Assembly: GCA_030247885.1 (NCBI GenBank)
Contig: JAPDRO010000001.1
Span: 62,001-126,000 of the forward strand
Source: Taxawa tesnikishii (nom. ined.)
Lineage: Eukaryota > Ascomycota > Dothideomycetes > Dothideales
Direction: 5' to 3'
Length of the DNA: 64,000 nt
Both the position numbers and the translations under genes were made by a program. Under the pieces are notes generated by a model. The model made no database searches and was not told the origin of the DNA. It saw only the letters and a program-made list of their open reading frames with translations. Below, in pieces: positions 1 through 10,116 of the stretch (its first letter is position 1; every line of letters begins with the position of its first letter).

Positions 1-574
1 ATCCACGATGTGTCGGAGAAGAAGAGTGGAAAAGAGGAGAAAGGGTCAGGAAATATGTACAGCGGATGACAAAAATGGCTTTTTTGTCGGTCATTCGTGA
101 TACTAGAAAACCGCAGTTTGTATGGGGTTTACCGCGCCGGCAACCCTGCCACGCGTCATGTATCTTGTCGGCGAAGAAGAAACAGCCCAAATTTATTGCA
201 TAGACAACAAAAGTGGCCAGTAACAGTTTCCAGAAATCCAAATGCAGGTGGCTGAGCAGTGGGCGCGGGTCGTCTAAGCAGGTGATGAAGACGAAGACCA
301 GTGCGAAAAGATGGATAATGGCCGGACCGACAAGAAAAAGACTGAATGTCACCGCGACCTCGTCATCGTGAGGGTAGACGTGCCTTCGTGTTGCTCTGTA
401 CACAGCACCGCTGAGAATGGCGATTATTGGGGCGATGATAAGCGAGAAGGTGATTCCGATGAAGAGGATCTTGCCATATGCTACCACGAAATCTTGGAGA
501 GCTAGGTCGGAATCCGGAAGAGGCTCGGTGAGGATGGTTGGGCTCTTCATCGTCGCGTTCCCTATCGTGACCAT
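1..574 (-). CDS. predicted multi-pass membrane protein, 3' part outside window
   Basis: I do not recognise this family. Read on the minus strand from an ATG at 574 set in an excellent start context (GCCGCCATGG), the frame stays open for 157 codons to position 104. It shows three strongly hydrophobic segments at about residues 36-59, 77-98 and 114-133, separated by short charged loops, as in a small integral membrane protein. At 103 a likely intron starts: GTATCA donor, a CTGAC branch-like motif at 45-49 followed by a pyrimidine run, with the acceptor lying beyond the window edge. The exon ends in phase 0. The frame also stays open upstream of 574 (next in-frame ATG at 688). A GTAAGT donor at 751 could join an exon at 752-882, starting MYSNDAC, to acceptors at 639 or 669 in the right phase, so the true start is uncertain. 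Confidence 0.6.
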   Translation of the reverse strand, partial: MVTIGNATMKSPTILTEPLPDSDLALQDFVVAYGKILFIGITFSLIIAPIIAILSGAVYRATRRHVYPHDDEVAVTFSLFLVGPAIIHLFALVFVFITCLDDPRPLLSHLHLDFWKLLLATFVVYAINLGCFFFADKIHDAWQGCRRGKPHTNCGFLVSRMTDKKAIFVIRCTYFLTLSPLFHSSSPTHRG

Positions 575-1630
575 GGCGGCGTAGTCTTTTGAGTCTCGTG
601 TGGTTTGATGAGTTGCTTGTAGTGGTGATAGATTCGAGCTTGCGGATGCGAAGACGAATTTGTTATGCCTGATGATGGCCCGCAACATGTTGTGTAGGTT
701 TTCATTGTACCGGGAATCGATGATTTGCAGACATTGGAGGCCCACACTTACCTACGGGTCGAAGATGGATTCGACAGGGCATGATCGAGCTGACTCCACC
801 AGCAACCCAGCCGGTTGGTCAGTTCATCCGTAGGGGTGAGTCGTCTGCCTCTTTCCTCCGAACAAGCATCGTTGCTATACATGTCTGTCGGTTTCTCGAG
901 GGTATACAAGGCTCTCGAACTCAGGAAAATTGCGAGACGAGACGGAGAAGGGGATTGATGCCGTGTTGACCAAGGGGTTGCCGCAACGCGAAGAAGCGTG
1001 CCAGATCGGTATAAACCTACCAAGCGATGTTGATACTAGCGCCTCTACCATCGGAGTCTGTATCTCAAACAAGTTGAACAGCAGCAGCTGTATGCAGACC
1101 GACTCGGTCACTGAGGCGGCAGCAATGCTAACCGAAGGAGGAGGAGACGACAAACGAGATGGTATCAACTGCGCAACGGTACGATGATAATGACAGCGCC
1201 CTCGTATATGCGGCTCTGACGGTTGCCCCAACGCCCGAAATAGTAACGCCACAGTTTAGCACTGCGCGGAGAACCCCTGTAATCGAAGGGTCAACCTAGG
1301 GCCAATGTTTCTTACATTTTCCCAGCACAACAACACCTCAACTGCACACCTGAACACTCTACCTCTCGCTTGCCAGCACCCATATCGCCCTCGAGTCCCG
1401 CAAAGAGCCAGTCATTCGTTCAACCCGTACCATATTCGCTACATCCACCATTAAACTAATACCAGCCTCGCTTAACCCCCAGCCCGCGCTTCCCTTCGCC
1501 CCTCGGCCGGCCCCATTGCATCAGACGGAGGAGCTTGCCCCCGGTACCGCGTCTTCATACTCAAGAGGAGACCTTTTCGACAAGAAAGAACAACACATAG
1601 TTATCGCATCTCCACAAAACCACCGACACA
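575..1630. promoter_or_regulatory. divergent intergenic region between genes at 574 and 1631
   Basis: The flanking genes are transcribed away from each other, so this 1.06 kb should hold both promoters and 5' leaders. The part nearest the plus-strand gene (about 1310-1630) is poor in G and rich in C/A and pyrimidines, as in many filamentous-fungal 5' UTRs, and ends CACAATG at the start codon. No TATA box stands out. The minus-strand stretch 752-882 is open and could be a first coding exon of the membrane-protein gene (see that entry). I see nothing else I can support. Confidence 0.45.
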
Positions 1631-2616
1631 ATGCGCCCAGCGCAGCTCTTTCTTCCGCCCTCCTCTTCAGCACACTGTCGGCAGCATGGTCGTTCCAAGA
1701 ATTCGAGGCCGTACAACAGTTTGGCAGTCTCCTAAGGCGGGCAGATGAGAGTAGTACAGGTTAGTAGGAGGGCGTCTTGTTGAAACATCATGCATATGCC
1801 TGACTCCCGCTCCACAGCAGCATCCAGCAAGGACTCCGCATCATCCAAAGCCAGCGCTGCCGCCTCCTCCTCGCAACCCACCGACTCCTCGGCCGCCTCT
1901 TCAGCCGCCGAATCGAGCGCAGCAGCCACCTCTTTCGCCGAAATCACCCTCGGCGCAGCCTCCACGTCCGAGCAAACCGCGTCTTCAGGCGCCTCCGCCA
2001 CATCGACCGGCACGGGCAAGACATCCGGCAGCACAGACAAATCGAGCGGTACCGCAACGACGAGCAAAAGCACAGCACCACAGCCATCGACCCGCGTCTG
2101 CCAGCTGGTGGCATTTCCATGATCACACCCTCCGCACTCGCCGCAAGCCAGTACTACAAGATCGGCAACTACATCACCTTTGCATGGAATTATACCTCCT
2201 TGTCCGTGACTCCGTCTGCGGTCGACATCCTCGCTTCCTGCAGTGAGAACCAAGCCACGTACACCATCGCCCTGAACCAGTCCGTAAACCCCACCCAAGC
2301 CGTAACTTGGGATACTGGTGCTTACCAGAGCACCGCCACCATCCCACTGCTGACGGAGACGTACACGCTGATCATCCACGATGCGGCCAAGGACGTGAGT
2401 GCGACAGCACAGGCAGGATATCTGGCCACCTACAAACAGTTCACTTTCGGCATGTATGTGCCGCAGCCGTACACGCCTATGGCTGAATATGTGTGCGCGA
2501 CTTGCAGTGGTGCCATGAGTGCGATGGAGAGACAGACCTTGGGATTCATGCTTGGCATGGTTGCTATCACCATCACCACGTTCACCATCTTTGCCGGCGG
2601 ATGGGGAATCTTTTAA
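1631..2616 (+). CDS. secreted Ser-rich DUF7137-like membrane-anchored protein (frame broken twice)
   Basis: This looks like the fungal family with a signal peptide, a mucin-like Ser/Ala/Thr linker, a beta-sandwich-like DUF7137 domain and a C-terminal membrane helix. Exon 1 is 1631-1759 and exon 2 is 1818-2616. The signal peptide (ALSSALLFSTLSAAWSF) is followed by LLRR, a possible Kex2-type site. The linker spans roughly residues 45-145. The conserved block starts DPRLPAGGISMITPSALA and includes CATCSGAM before the terminal helix. ATG 1631 is one frame off the signal peptide; one more C in the CCC run at 1636-1638 gives MRPSAALSSALLF. A second break near 2066-2085 (AAAA run at 2066-2069) separates the linker from the domain. 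With both bases restored the length is 310 codons including stop. The function of the domain is unknown; a cell-surface or secretory-pathway location is inferred. Confidence 0.75.
1760..1817 (+). other. intron of the DUF7137-like gene
   Basis: A 58-bp intron with donor GTTAGT, branch motif CTGAC at about 1799-1803 and acceptor CACAG. Removing it joins the frame of the signal-peptide exon (one base left over, G1759) to the Ser-rich linker frame. An alternative acceptor three bases further on (CAG to 1820) would drop one residue. Confidence 0.75.
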
Positions 2617-3480
2617 GGACAGAGTCAGAGAGAGAAGAGGGAAGCAGATGAAACTGGGGTTCGCGAGCAATCGCGTATCTGGCTGGCATCTCTACTGCAT
2701 TGCGACGGCGCTGTGTCTTTTGTATTCTTGTCTCTGCACCTTCTTCGATGGACATAATTCTCCGAGGCACGCTCTTTTACACTTTTAGTAGCGGATGGGG
2801 CGTTCTTTTGGGGGGAAGATATGGACGGGCGATACGGAACTTTGGGATCTGGTTTTACATATCAAAACACACCGTATGAAAACGTGGTAATGGCAATCAT
2901 TTGCTTGGTACAAAGTGCGGTATGGCAACGCGGCAATGAGCGTGAGTTGTTAGAATGCAGTGCACCATCCTTTAGATGATTGAAAGCGAACGGGGTCAAG
3001 TGAAGCCAAAGCGGAGATGTCGGTGCTTGCTAGTAACCCTTCGCTTTAGACAATCAACAGAAACAAGTAGTAGGCTGGGGTAGAGTCCCGCATACTTCAA
3101 CGACGAGGGAGAAGATCTCACAGAGCTGCATCGCTCTCACTGGATATCCGGAGCGACTGACTGCTATTGCAAGACGAAATGCATAGCCGCGTAGACACTA
3201 GACGTAAGCACTCCAGGTTGATTCGTTATAGCCGCGTACCAATCCGAGGGTCGAGCGTTGCTTACATACCAGGCCTTCGATTGCGAGCTGCTGATACGGC
3301 GCTATTGCCGCTGCCTTGCGATCAAAAAACCAAATACTTGATTCGTCGTAAACGTTACCTTCAAATCCACCAGGCCCGCCATTAGGGGATAACAGAGACG
3401 AGCGGGCATCCAAGCCCACAATCTTTCCCTTCGCGCACCACCGAACCGCCGATTCAGCTCTCAGAATGAAAACATTTCTC
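2617..3480. other. intergenic region between two convergent genes
   Basis: The DUF7137-like gene and rad26 converge here, so the stretch should hold both 3' UTRs and polyadenylation signals. No RNA gene, repeat or conserved reading frame is apparent. The open stretch on the minus strand at 3198-3500 overlaps the end of rad26 in another frame and shows no domain. Confidence 0.5.
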
Positions 3481-6400
3481 TCAGGTCCCAGTTCCAGCAC
3501 TGGTTCTGTACTCGTCCCTCAGCACCCACTTTCCGCGCCCCCTGCCGCCCTTCTCCAGCACCGCGATCGTCTTCAACATCTCCTTGAACTCGGCCGTGCG
3601 CTGCGGTGTCCCGCAAAACCGATTGAAGTGGTCAATCAGCATCTGCGTATGCGCCGCGCCGCCGTGCGTGAGCAGGTAATCGCGTATCAGGGCCAGAAAG
3701 TCGCGTCCCTTGGGCTGATCCCGCTGCGAGGGCGTGCCGGCACGGGAGGAGCCGCGAGAGGAGGACGGTGTAGAGAGACCTTGCCTGTTGGCAAGGTTGG
3801 CGAGGATCGAGGCGCTGGATGGGATTCCGCCTCTGCCCATGCCGCCGCCTCGTCCGCCTCGAGCGGATATTCCGATGCCGCCCCTGCTTCCGCCCTGCCC
3901 GCCTCGTCGCGCGGGCTCTGTTGGTCGCCCTGCACTCCCCACCTGACCTGTCCATGTCGGGGTTCCGATTGGCACGGTCCTAGCGACCTCGCCCGCACGT
4001 TGAAGCTCGCGAGCTGCCTGCGCAGCGACGCGCTTTGCCTCACGAGCGATAATTTCGGGGTCGGCGCGGATGACTTTTTGCCGTTGATGATGGCGTCGTG
4101 AGAGAGTGCAGATTGAACGCCCGAGCGGGCGAAGATAGAGTTCAGTACACGATCATCGGTGGAAGAGCCAGGTTTTTCAGCTTCATTGGCACCGTCGGCG
4201 GCCGCGGTGGTGCCGTCGGCGGGTTTTGGATCTTCGCCGGCGGAGTCGCGGAAGTCCTCTTGGCGGGATATTCCCATGATATCGGCGATACCAGGGTTAC
4301 TGCTGTCCGTTATGGCGTTGGATACAGGGACGGAAGGATGGCCGGATTGATCTTTAGGCTCTTGTGGCGTGGATTTGTTACCGGAGAGCTGGACTTCTGT
4401 ACCTTTAAATATACTGCCTGTCTCCGTCTGACCGTCCGACGCTTCACCTAATGTAAACAGGTCATGAAGGTCTCTCAGCTGGAACGTCTGGCGTTGTTTG
4501 GGGTCCCTCAAAATCTTATTTGTTAAAAACTGCTTGAAAATCTGTCGGTGATAAATCTTTTCTTCGATGGTTCCGGCAGTCATCAAGCGGTAGATCTCGA
4601 CCTCACGCTTCTGCCCAAGCCGCCATGCTCGCTCCCGGGCCTGCACATCCGTCGATGGGTTCCAATCCGGATCGTAGATGATGACGCGGTCAGCACCGGT
4701 CAAGTTGACACCTAGCCCACCAACTTTGGTTGTGAGAAGGAAGACGTGCAGGTTTGGGTTCTTGTTAAACTCGTCCACCAAGTCCTGGCGATCTTTAATC
4801 GAAGTGTTGCCGTCCATGCGTCGGTAATTGAAGCCTTGCATGCCCCGCACAAACTTTTCCAGAATATCGAGCATGATCCTGTGCTGGGCGAAGAGGAGTG
4901 TCTTGTTACCGTTCTTCTTCCACACCTCGAGTAGCGCTTTGACGACTTGCATCTTCCCGGATTTTGCAGGGCTGCCGTAATGATAACCTTCTTTAATGGA
5001 TAAAGTCCTGTGCTCCACTAAATCTGGATGGTTGCAGATCTTTCGCAAGATGTCCACACCGTACAGCGCCTGACGTTTGCCATTGAGGATGGATTTCATC
5101 TCGTCCGAACCGAGGAAGACCTCATAAGCATCCCGCTGCAGCTTCGTCAGTTTGCAGAAGAGCACACGTTCAGTCTTTTTGGCAGGTCAGAAGCAACATC
5201 AACCTTGAAGCGCTGGAGGAGATAAGGACTGATTGCATCCTTCAAGGTTTCAGCGCATTTAATTGCTGTCTCAACTTGCAAATTTGATGCATTGGCGTAA
5301 CCACCTTGCTTGATGGGAAACTCGAACTGCTGTCTGAAGTTGACAAGCGTACCAAGGCGCATGGGAAAGATGAAATCAAAGAGAGACCACAGTTCCGTGA
5401 GGTTGTTCTGCATGGGTGTACCAGACAGAATAATGCGATTGTGAGTCCGCAACTCCTTGCAGTAGATGGTGATGGCAGTGTTAGGATTGCGAATTTTATG
5501 ACCTTCATCCAGGACCGCATATTCCCAGTCCGTTGGTATGAGGAACTCGGCGTATGATTGCAGCCCGGCGTACGTGGTTACCAAGACGTGGCCATCCTTC
5601 TTGACCTTGTCTACAATTCGCTTGGCAGCCTTCTCGCCCTTGGTCAGCTTAGTCCTCGAGCCGTCATAAGTGTGATGCTCCAGATCATCTTCGAGCCTGC
5701 CTTCCCGCTTAACGTCAAGCATGCCGCTCCCCGATGTATGCAGGATGGAAACTCGTAACGGAGGCCACCAGCGATGGAATTCATTGACCCAGTTCCTCAT
5801 GATTGTGGCTGGAGTGACCACAATGATGGGCTTGGTGAGCTTCTTCGAATAATGCAGGCCAGCGAGGAACGAGATCACTTGAATCGTCTTTCCCAGGCCC
5901 ATCTCATCACCCACAATGCCTCCCACTTGTTGTGAATAGAGCTCCCACAGCCACTGCACGCCCGTTTTCTGATAGTCGAACAGTGAGGGATAGATATCAC
6001 CCGGTATCCTGCAGCCGCCTTCGAATTCGGTATCGAACTTGGTTGGATGTGGTAAATGCCACTCTTCTTCCTTCTCTGCATTCTCATCGTCTCCAGCTCC
6101 CCGTTGTTCGCCTTCTCCCTCGCCGATTCCTGCACGACTGTGCTGGTGTCGGCGTCTGGCTGCGGAGCGTCTCTCAACCCAACTTTGCAATCTTGCTTGA
6201 TAAACGCTTTCATTGCCGTCATCAATGCCAGCCAGATCCTCCTGGGTATCCGCAGACTCCGAAACAACTTTCTTTGCTTTCTTTCCACGAGCTTTCCGTT
6301 TGTGTCCGGGGGTTGACATGGTAAAGTCGCCATCGATATCGTCATCTTCCGGTTCCTCGTCGTCTCCAGACTCGCCAATTGCCGCCAGCTCTTTGTCATC

Positions 6401-7339
6401 CATGTCTGGGACGTAGGCATCGTCTGATTCGTCCCCATCAGACGCAAGCTCCGCTTCTTCGTCGCCATCCACTTGCTTGCGGGCCTTCTTCTTGGTCTGC
6501 AGTCTTCTCCTCTTTGTAGGCCGTACTTCGGGAAAATCGGCCGCATCTTCGAATTCGCTTTTCTCCTCATCTGCAAACCCAGGCATACTGAGATATTGAT
6601 GCGATTTTGGTGCAGGTTCTGCTTCGATGCCTTCATCCATCTCTTCGTTATCCTCGATCTCCTCCTCCGCATCGAGCAACACATCCCCCAAACTGGAAGA
6701 AGTGCGCAACAGCTGCTTGCCCATCTTCGAAAACGGCGTAATCTTTCCCGTCCTGATCAGGAACTCCCTCTGACTCTCGCCCGGAAGCTTCTTGTTTCCA
6801 GCCTCCTCCAACAATGTATCGCCCTGTTCCCCATCCTGCTCTTTCTGCCTGTCGTCGATCCGCTTCTGGATCTGCTCCAGATCCTTGTCCAGGGTTGCAA
6901 TCTGCGCTTTGTAGTGCTCAATCTCGGCGCGATATCTGTTCTTCGTAGCTTGATTGCCGAATTCAGTGAGCTTCTTTTGCAGACGGTGGATTTGACCTTC
7001 GAGGCGGCCCTTCTCGACATTGGTCTTGTCCAGACGTTTGTTGTCGCGCTCGTTGGCTTGCTCCGTAAGCATCGCATCTGCTTGTCGTCCAATGTCGCGC
7101 TCCAGGTCATCCTGGTCGCGAAAGCCGGCTGCAAGCTGCGCAAGCCGAGTCTCTGCATCTACATCGTCGCCGAACTCTTGCGGTGCGTCGTCTGCTGTGT
7201 TTCTGCCCTCTGATGTGTTCTTCGGCGCTGCTGCGTTTCCCAGGTTGTCTAGCGATGAATCGTTTTCAGCTTTCACGCGCTCCTCCATGGTTCGATCGGG
7301 TTCTCCGCGTATCGGAGTCTCAGATGATAGGTCCTCCAT
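3481..7339 (-). CDS. rad26: DNA repair ATPase Rad26/CSB (ERCC6 family), two frame breaks
   Basis: SWI2/SNF2-family DNA translocase of transcription-coupled repair, which acts in the nucleus on stalled RNA polymerase II. No intron is seen. A coiled-coil N-terminus (about 95-175) is followed by acidic, basic nuclear-type stretches. The ATPase has Walker A GDEMGLGKT (477-485), DEGH (611-614) and SGTPMQNN (639-646). The helicase C lobe has LLTTKVGGLG (868-877) and QARERAWRLGQ (900-910). A Gly/Arg-rich linker leads to a C-terminal winged-helix-like domain (about 1210-1280), as in CSB. The frame is broken at two T5 runs on the plus strand, 5176-5180 (after DLPK) and 4075-4079 (after INGK). One added base at each restores DLPKKTERVLFCK and GKKVIRADPEII, and 3859+2 bases gives 1287 codons including stop. 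The family assignment is firm; the breaks look like sequence errors, though real loss of function cannot be excluded. Confidence 0.95.
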
Positions 7340-8028
7340 TACTGTGTATGTATATTAGAGGGCCCCAAACCTGCGACGAAACAAGCGCTTGGTTCAAGAA
7401 ACATGTGAGTTCCAAGTCATATGATGCGAGCAAGGGCGCGGTAACGATAGTGCAGAGCGTGCTACAAATGAACATGACAAGTAAATGTGAGGCCGGCGCA
7501 TCTCTGCTGGAGCCTATGCCTTCCTGATGAGATCATCGCCCTTTCGCAACTTAAGCGAGATGCAGGGCCGCAGAGCCGCAGAGCCGCATCGACACTTCCG
7601 ATTCGAGCATAACGCGTTTTTCAAGCTCGGAACTGAGACACAATGTGGCACTCAATCGACATATTTCTATCTACACCAAGCCTTTCTTTGCATGATACTC
7701 ACCAGTGTTAATGGCGTTGTGTAGGGCCTTTGTAGCTGTCACGTCTAGAATACAACACCTTTCGTTTCGCGATCAGATCGGATCTTGCAGTGTAGGCCTT
7801 ACAACTGACGCTGCGCTCTTCAGCCATATACGGCCTTCGCGCTAATCCCAAGGGCACGTTCCTGAGTCGAACCTATCCACCACGAATATACAGCCGGCAT
7901 AGTGGTCACAAGTCCAGAGAAAGGAAAGAAAGAAAGAAAGAAAGGAAGGAAGGAAGGAAGGAAGAAATGCCACCGCTGAATCCTTCCCTCCCATCCGTAT
8001 CCCTCCAACGAGAAACACCTAGAACCTA
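7340..8028. other. intergenic region upstream of rad26
   Basis: Holds the rad26 promoter and leader and the 3' region of the upstream minus-strand gene. It contains a short GC-rich repeat of GCAGAGCC type at about 7562-7588 and the tetranucleotide microsatellite at 7919-7966. The minus-strand frame through 7820-8008 is open but much of it is encoded by the microsatellite; it could be the last exon of the gene ending near 8079 or simply 3' UTR. Confidence 0.45.
7919..7966. repeat. GAAA/GGAA tetranucleotide microsatellite
   Basis: About 48 bp of GAAA units that change to GGAA units on the plus strand. It lies between rad26 and the next gene, or in that gene's last exon if the intron at 8079-8029 is used, where it would encode a Phe/Leu/Ser-rich tail. 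Confidence 0.85.
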
Positions 8029-9683
8029 CTATCGTTAGCTAAGAATGCTTTGCGAATGAGGAAAGGATGGACAACATACCGACAGAACTACATGGCTCCA
8101 TTTCATGCAGAACCCTTAGCAGAAGGGTCGTAGCGAAGACGCCGAATGAGAACGCGGTCATGCTCTTGGACGCGATCGTGCCATCTGGCTTCTTGCGCGC
8201 AAAGCGAGTGAAGGCAGCTGAGATGAATTCAGCCGTCTGCCACATCGCGGCCTGTTGAACTTCCATGTATGTGTTCGGACTGAAATACCGGTGTACAGTC
8301 CGGGCATAAGTTTGCCCGATGTGACGGACCCGGTGCGTGTTCCGGTCTTCTTGGGCTTTGCTGTAGGGCAACTCACCACAGAAGATAGTGCAGCACTTGC
8401 GCTGCATGTCAGCACCTTCGATCTTGATACTGCATGGTGCAATCGGCATCATGGTCCCGCCGTCATTGTTGAAGGCATTGATGTCCTCCTGCGGCGGGCG
8501 ATGGACTGTGAGGAAGAGAGCAGCTTCGATCTGATTCCGACAGATTGGAGTAATTGATGGAATAGTGCAGCCGTCCGGTAGTAGTCAGAGTACACAAACA
8601 ACTTGTTTTTCCGGGCTTGCTTCAGCTCCGCGCTGTTGAGGACTTCGTTCCAGGTGTCGATCAACATGGCGTGGTACTTAGGAGAGTCATGCAGGAACTG
8701 CTTGAGCAGTTCTTCGTCGGTCGTGATCGTGGGCTCCAGGTGCTCCGGAACAGTCTTGTCAGGCGAAGCCGCTTTGACGGCCGCTTTGACCTTGTCTACG
8801 AGAGCTGTGAGGCTTTCATCATGCCACGACATCATTGTATCGGATTTCGTCTTCCTTAAGTGGAAGAGGTGGGGCCATGTATCATTGACGACCAGTTGTT
8901 GAAATTTGGACCCGACGCGACTTGTGTCTTTCTCGGACTCGCCGTCCTTCTCAGCATCGTCCTTCAGATCCTCCTTGGCCTTTTGAATCAGAGCCTGCAC
9001 GATGTCGTCGTTGAGTTCCCAACCGGCCGCCTGCGTATGACATTATGGCAAGCCAACGTCTCTTCCCGAAACTGAAGGTCGACACGATGAGAAGTCATGG
9101 GCAGAACCTTCTGCATGAACTCTTGCTCATTGCTACTGGCATTGACGACCTTACAGCAACTTAGAAGCGAGGGCTGCAATGGACTCATGACTGAGAAACA
9201 AAGGCTGAACGAAAGGAGTCCATCTCACAGTGAAGTTTGGCAGTTACGTGACGTCTCACTCACTCAACAGTAAGAACTCGTCTTTTTCAACATCTGATTC
9301 AAGTCAACGATCCACACTCTCTCTTGAATCTCTGCCTCAATGTCGACCCTTTCGGCCCCAACATCTGCGCCCAGGAAGCGCATAACGGTTAAGGATGTTG
9401 ACGAATCCCCTTCTGTGAAGAAAACCAGGCGCCCACACAGTTGGAGCCCGGACAACATCAAACATAAGTAAAGACCCAGAGAATCGGCCGTGAACGTTCT
9501 GACCGCTGGCTGATACTGACGGTACACAGGAGTAAATCCTTCTACTGCGCAGGAGGGACTTTTGTCCGCCCGACCAACATTCGACACAAAAATGGTCAGG
9601 GTTGTGAATGGACGGAGGACTCCATGGAATTTCATCATCCGTTCCATGGAGCTAGAATGGAACAGACGTTTTGGCACCTTCAC
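8029..9683 (-). CDS. uncharacterised protein, frame broken at four or five sites
   Basis: I do not recognise the family. Stitching the open stretches gives one long soluble-looking protein: a hydrophobic/mixed N-terminal part (9683-9264, with LGADVGAERVDIEAEIQERV), a charged middle (SHESIAALASKLL; WELNDDIVQALIQKAKEDLK; LFVYSDYYRTAALFHQ) and a C-terminal block (TPICRNQIEAALFLTVHRPP; RYFSPNTYMEVQQAAMWQTA). Breaks lie at the T5 run 9283-9287, near 9150 (direction opposite), at 9030-9036 and at 8549-8554; apart from 9150 each needs one added base. A possible intron runs from a GTGAGT donor near 9264 to the CAG just before 9192. A strong one runs from GTATGT at 8079, with CTAAC at 8034-8038, to an AG at 8029-8026. 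The start is unclear; the first 20 or so residues overlap palindromic repeats. The introns argue for a host gene; a domesticated or endogenised sequence is the alternative. Confidence 0.5.
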
Positions 9684-9813
9684 CAGCAGCTATACCACAT
9701 TCTTGGCATTCAAATCCATGGATCTATGGATATCCATGGACTGGATTCACTTTCTGAGGCCGGTCTTGGCATAAATAATCCATGGACTGCACTGGATCGA
9801 GGCCTCAATCCAG
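9621..9813. repeat. cluster of TCCATGGA palindromes and short hairpins
   Basis: The 8-bp palindrome TCCATGGA occurs five times, at 9621, 9643, 9715, 9733 and 9779. A 12-bp palindrome ATGGATATCCAT is at 9726-9737, and a longer symmetric hairpin CTGGAT-n2-AGGCCT-n2-ATCCAG is at 9792-9813. The block lies at the 5' side of the minus-strand gene ending at 9683, so it may be its promoter or leader. Confidence 0.75.
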
Positions 9814-10116
9814 TCTAGCCATCCATTAGTAAACCTGGTGGCTCTCCAGTTGAACAAGCTTCTCGAGCATCCTTTTTAATCAAATTGACTAGTGAAGACA
9901 AGGGGATAACATGTGTTGCAGTAAGAGATGGAGGGAAAACATGTTGAGCGAAAGATTCAAGCAAAGGAATGAGCAAAGGAGTTGAGTGAAAGGGTGTCTC
10001 AGGTGCTCTCATATGCTCGGTCAAACGGACAAACAGCGGTAACGAACAACAGAAAGGCTGGCTGATCGGCGGAGGCGGGTAAGTGATGGCGCAGTTGGGA
10101 ACGCCGGCGAAAGCAG
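9814..10116. other. intergenic stretch, nothing recognised
   Basis: About 300 bp between the two unrecognised minus-strand genes. No domain, RNA or repeat is seen; short open stretches carry no recognisable motif. Confidence 0.4.

Noticed and set aside
875-1252. 125-codon open stretch on the minus strand in the divergent intergenic region
   Set aside because: No recognisable motif; overlaps in another frame the better exon candidate at 752-882.
2119-2616. A separate small gene starting at Met 2119
   Set aside because: The conserved block continues upstream in the same frame (DPRLPAGGIS) to the frame break, so it is the C-terminal part of the DUF7137-like protein.
1732-2670. 312-codon open stretch antisense to the Ser-rich gene
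   Set aside because: It is the mirror of the Ser/Ala codon-rich linker and crosses the intron; the sense strand has signal peptide, conserved block and membrane helix.
5176-5180. An intron explaining the rad26 frame change
   Set aside because: No GT...AG pair lies between DLPK and the next in-frame conserved residues; the two frames overlap by a few codons.
6473-7213. 246-codon open stretch antisense to rad26
   Set aside because: It lies opposite the coiled-coil-coding part of a confidently identified gene; its hydrophobic content comes from the complement of charged codons.
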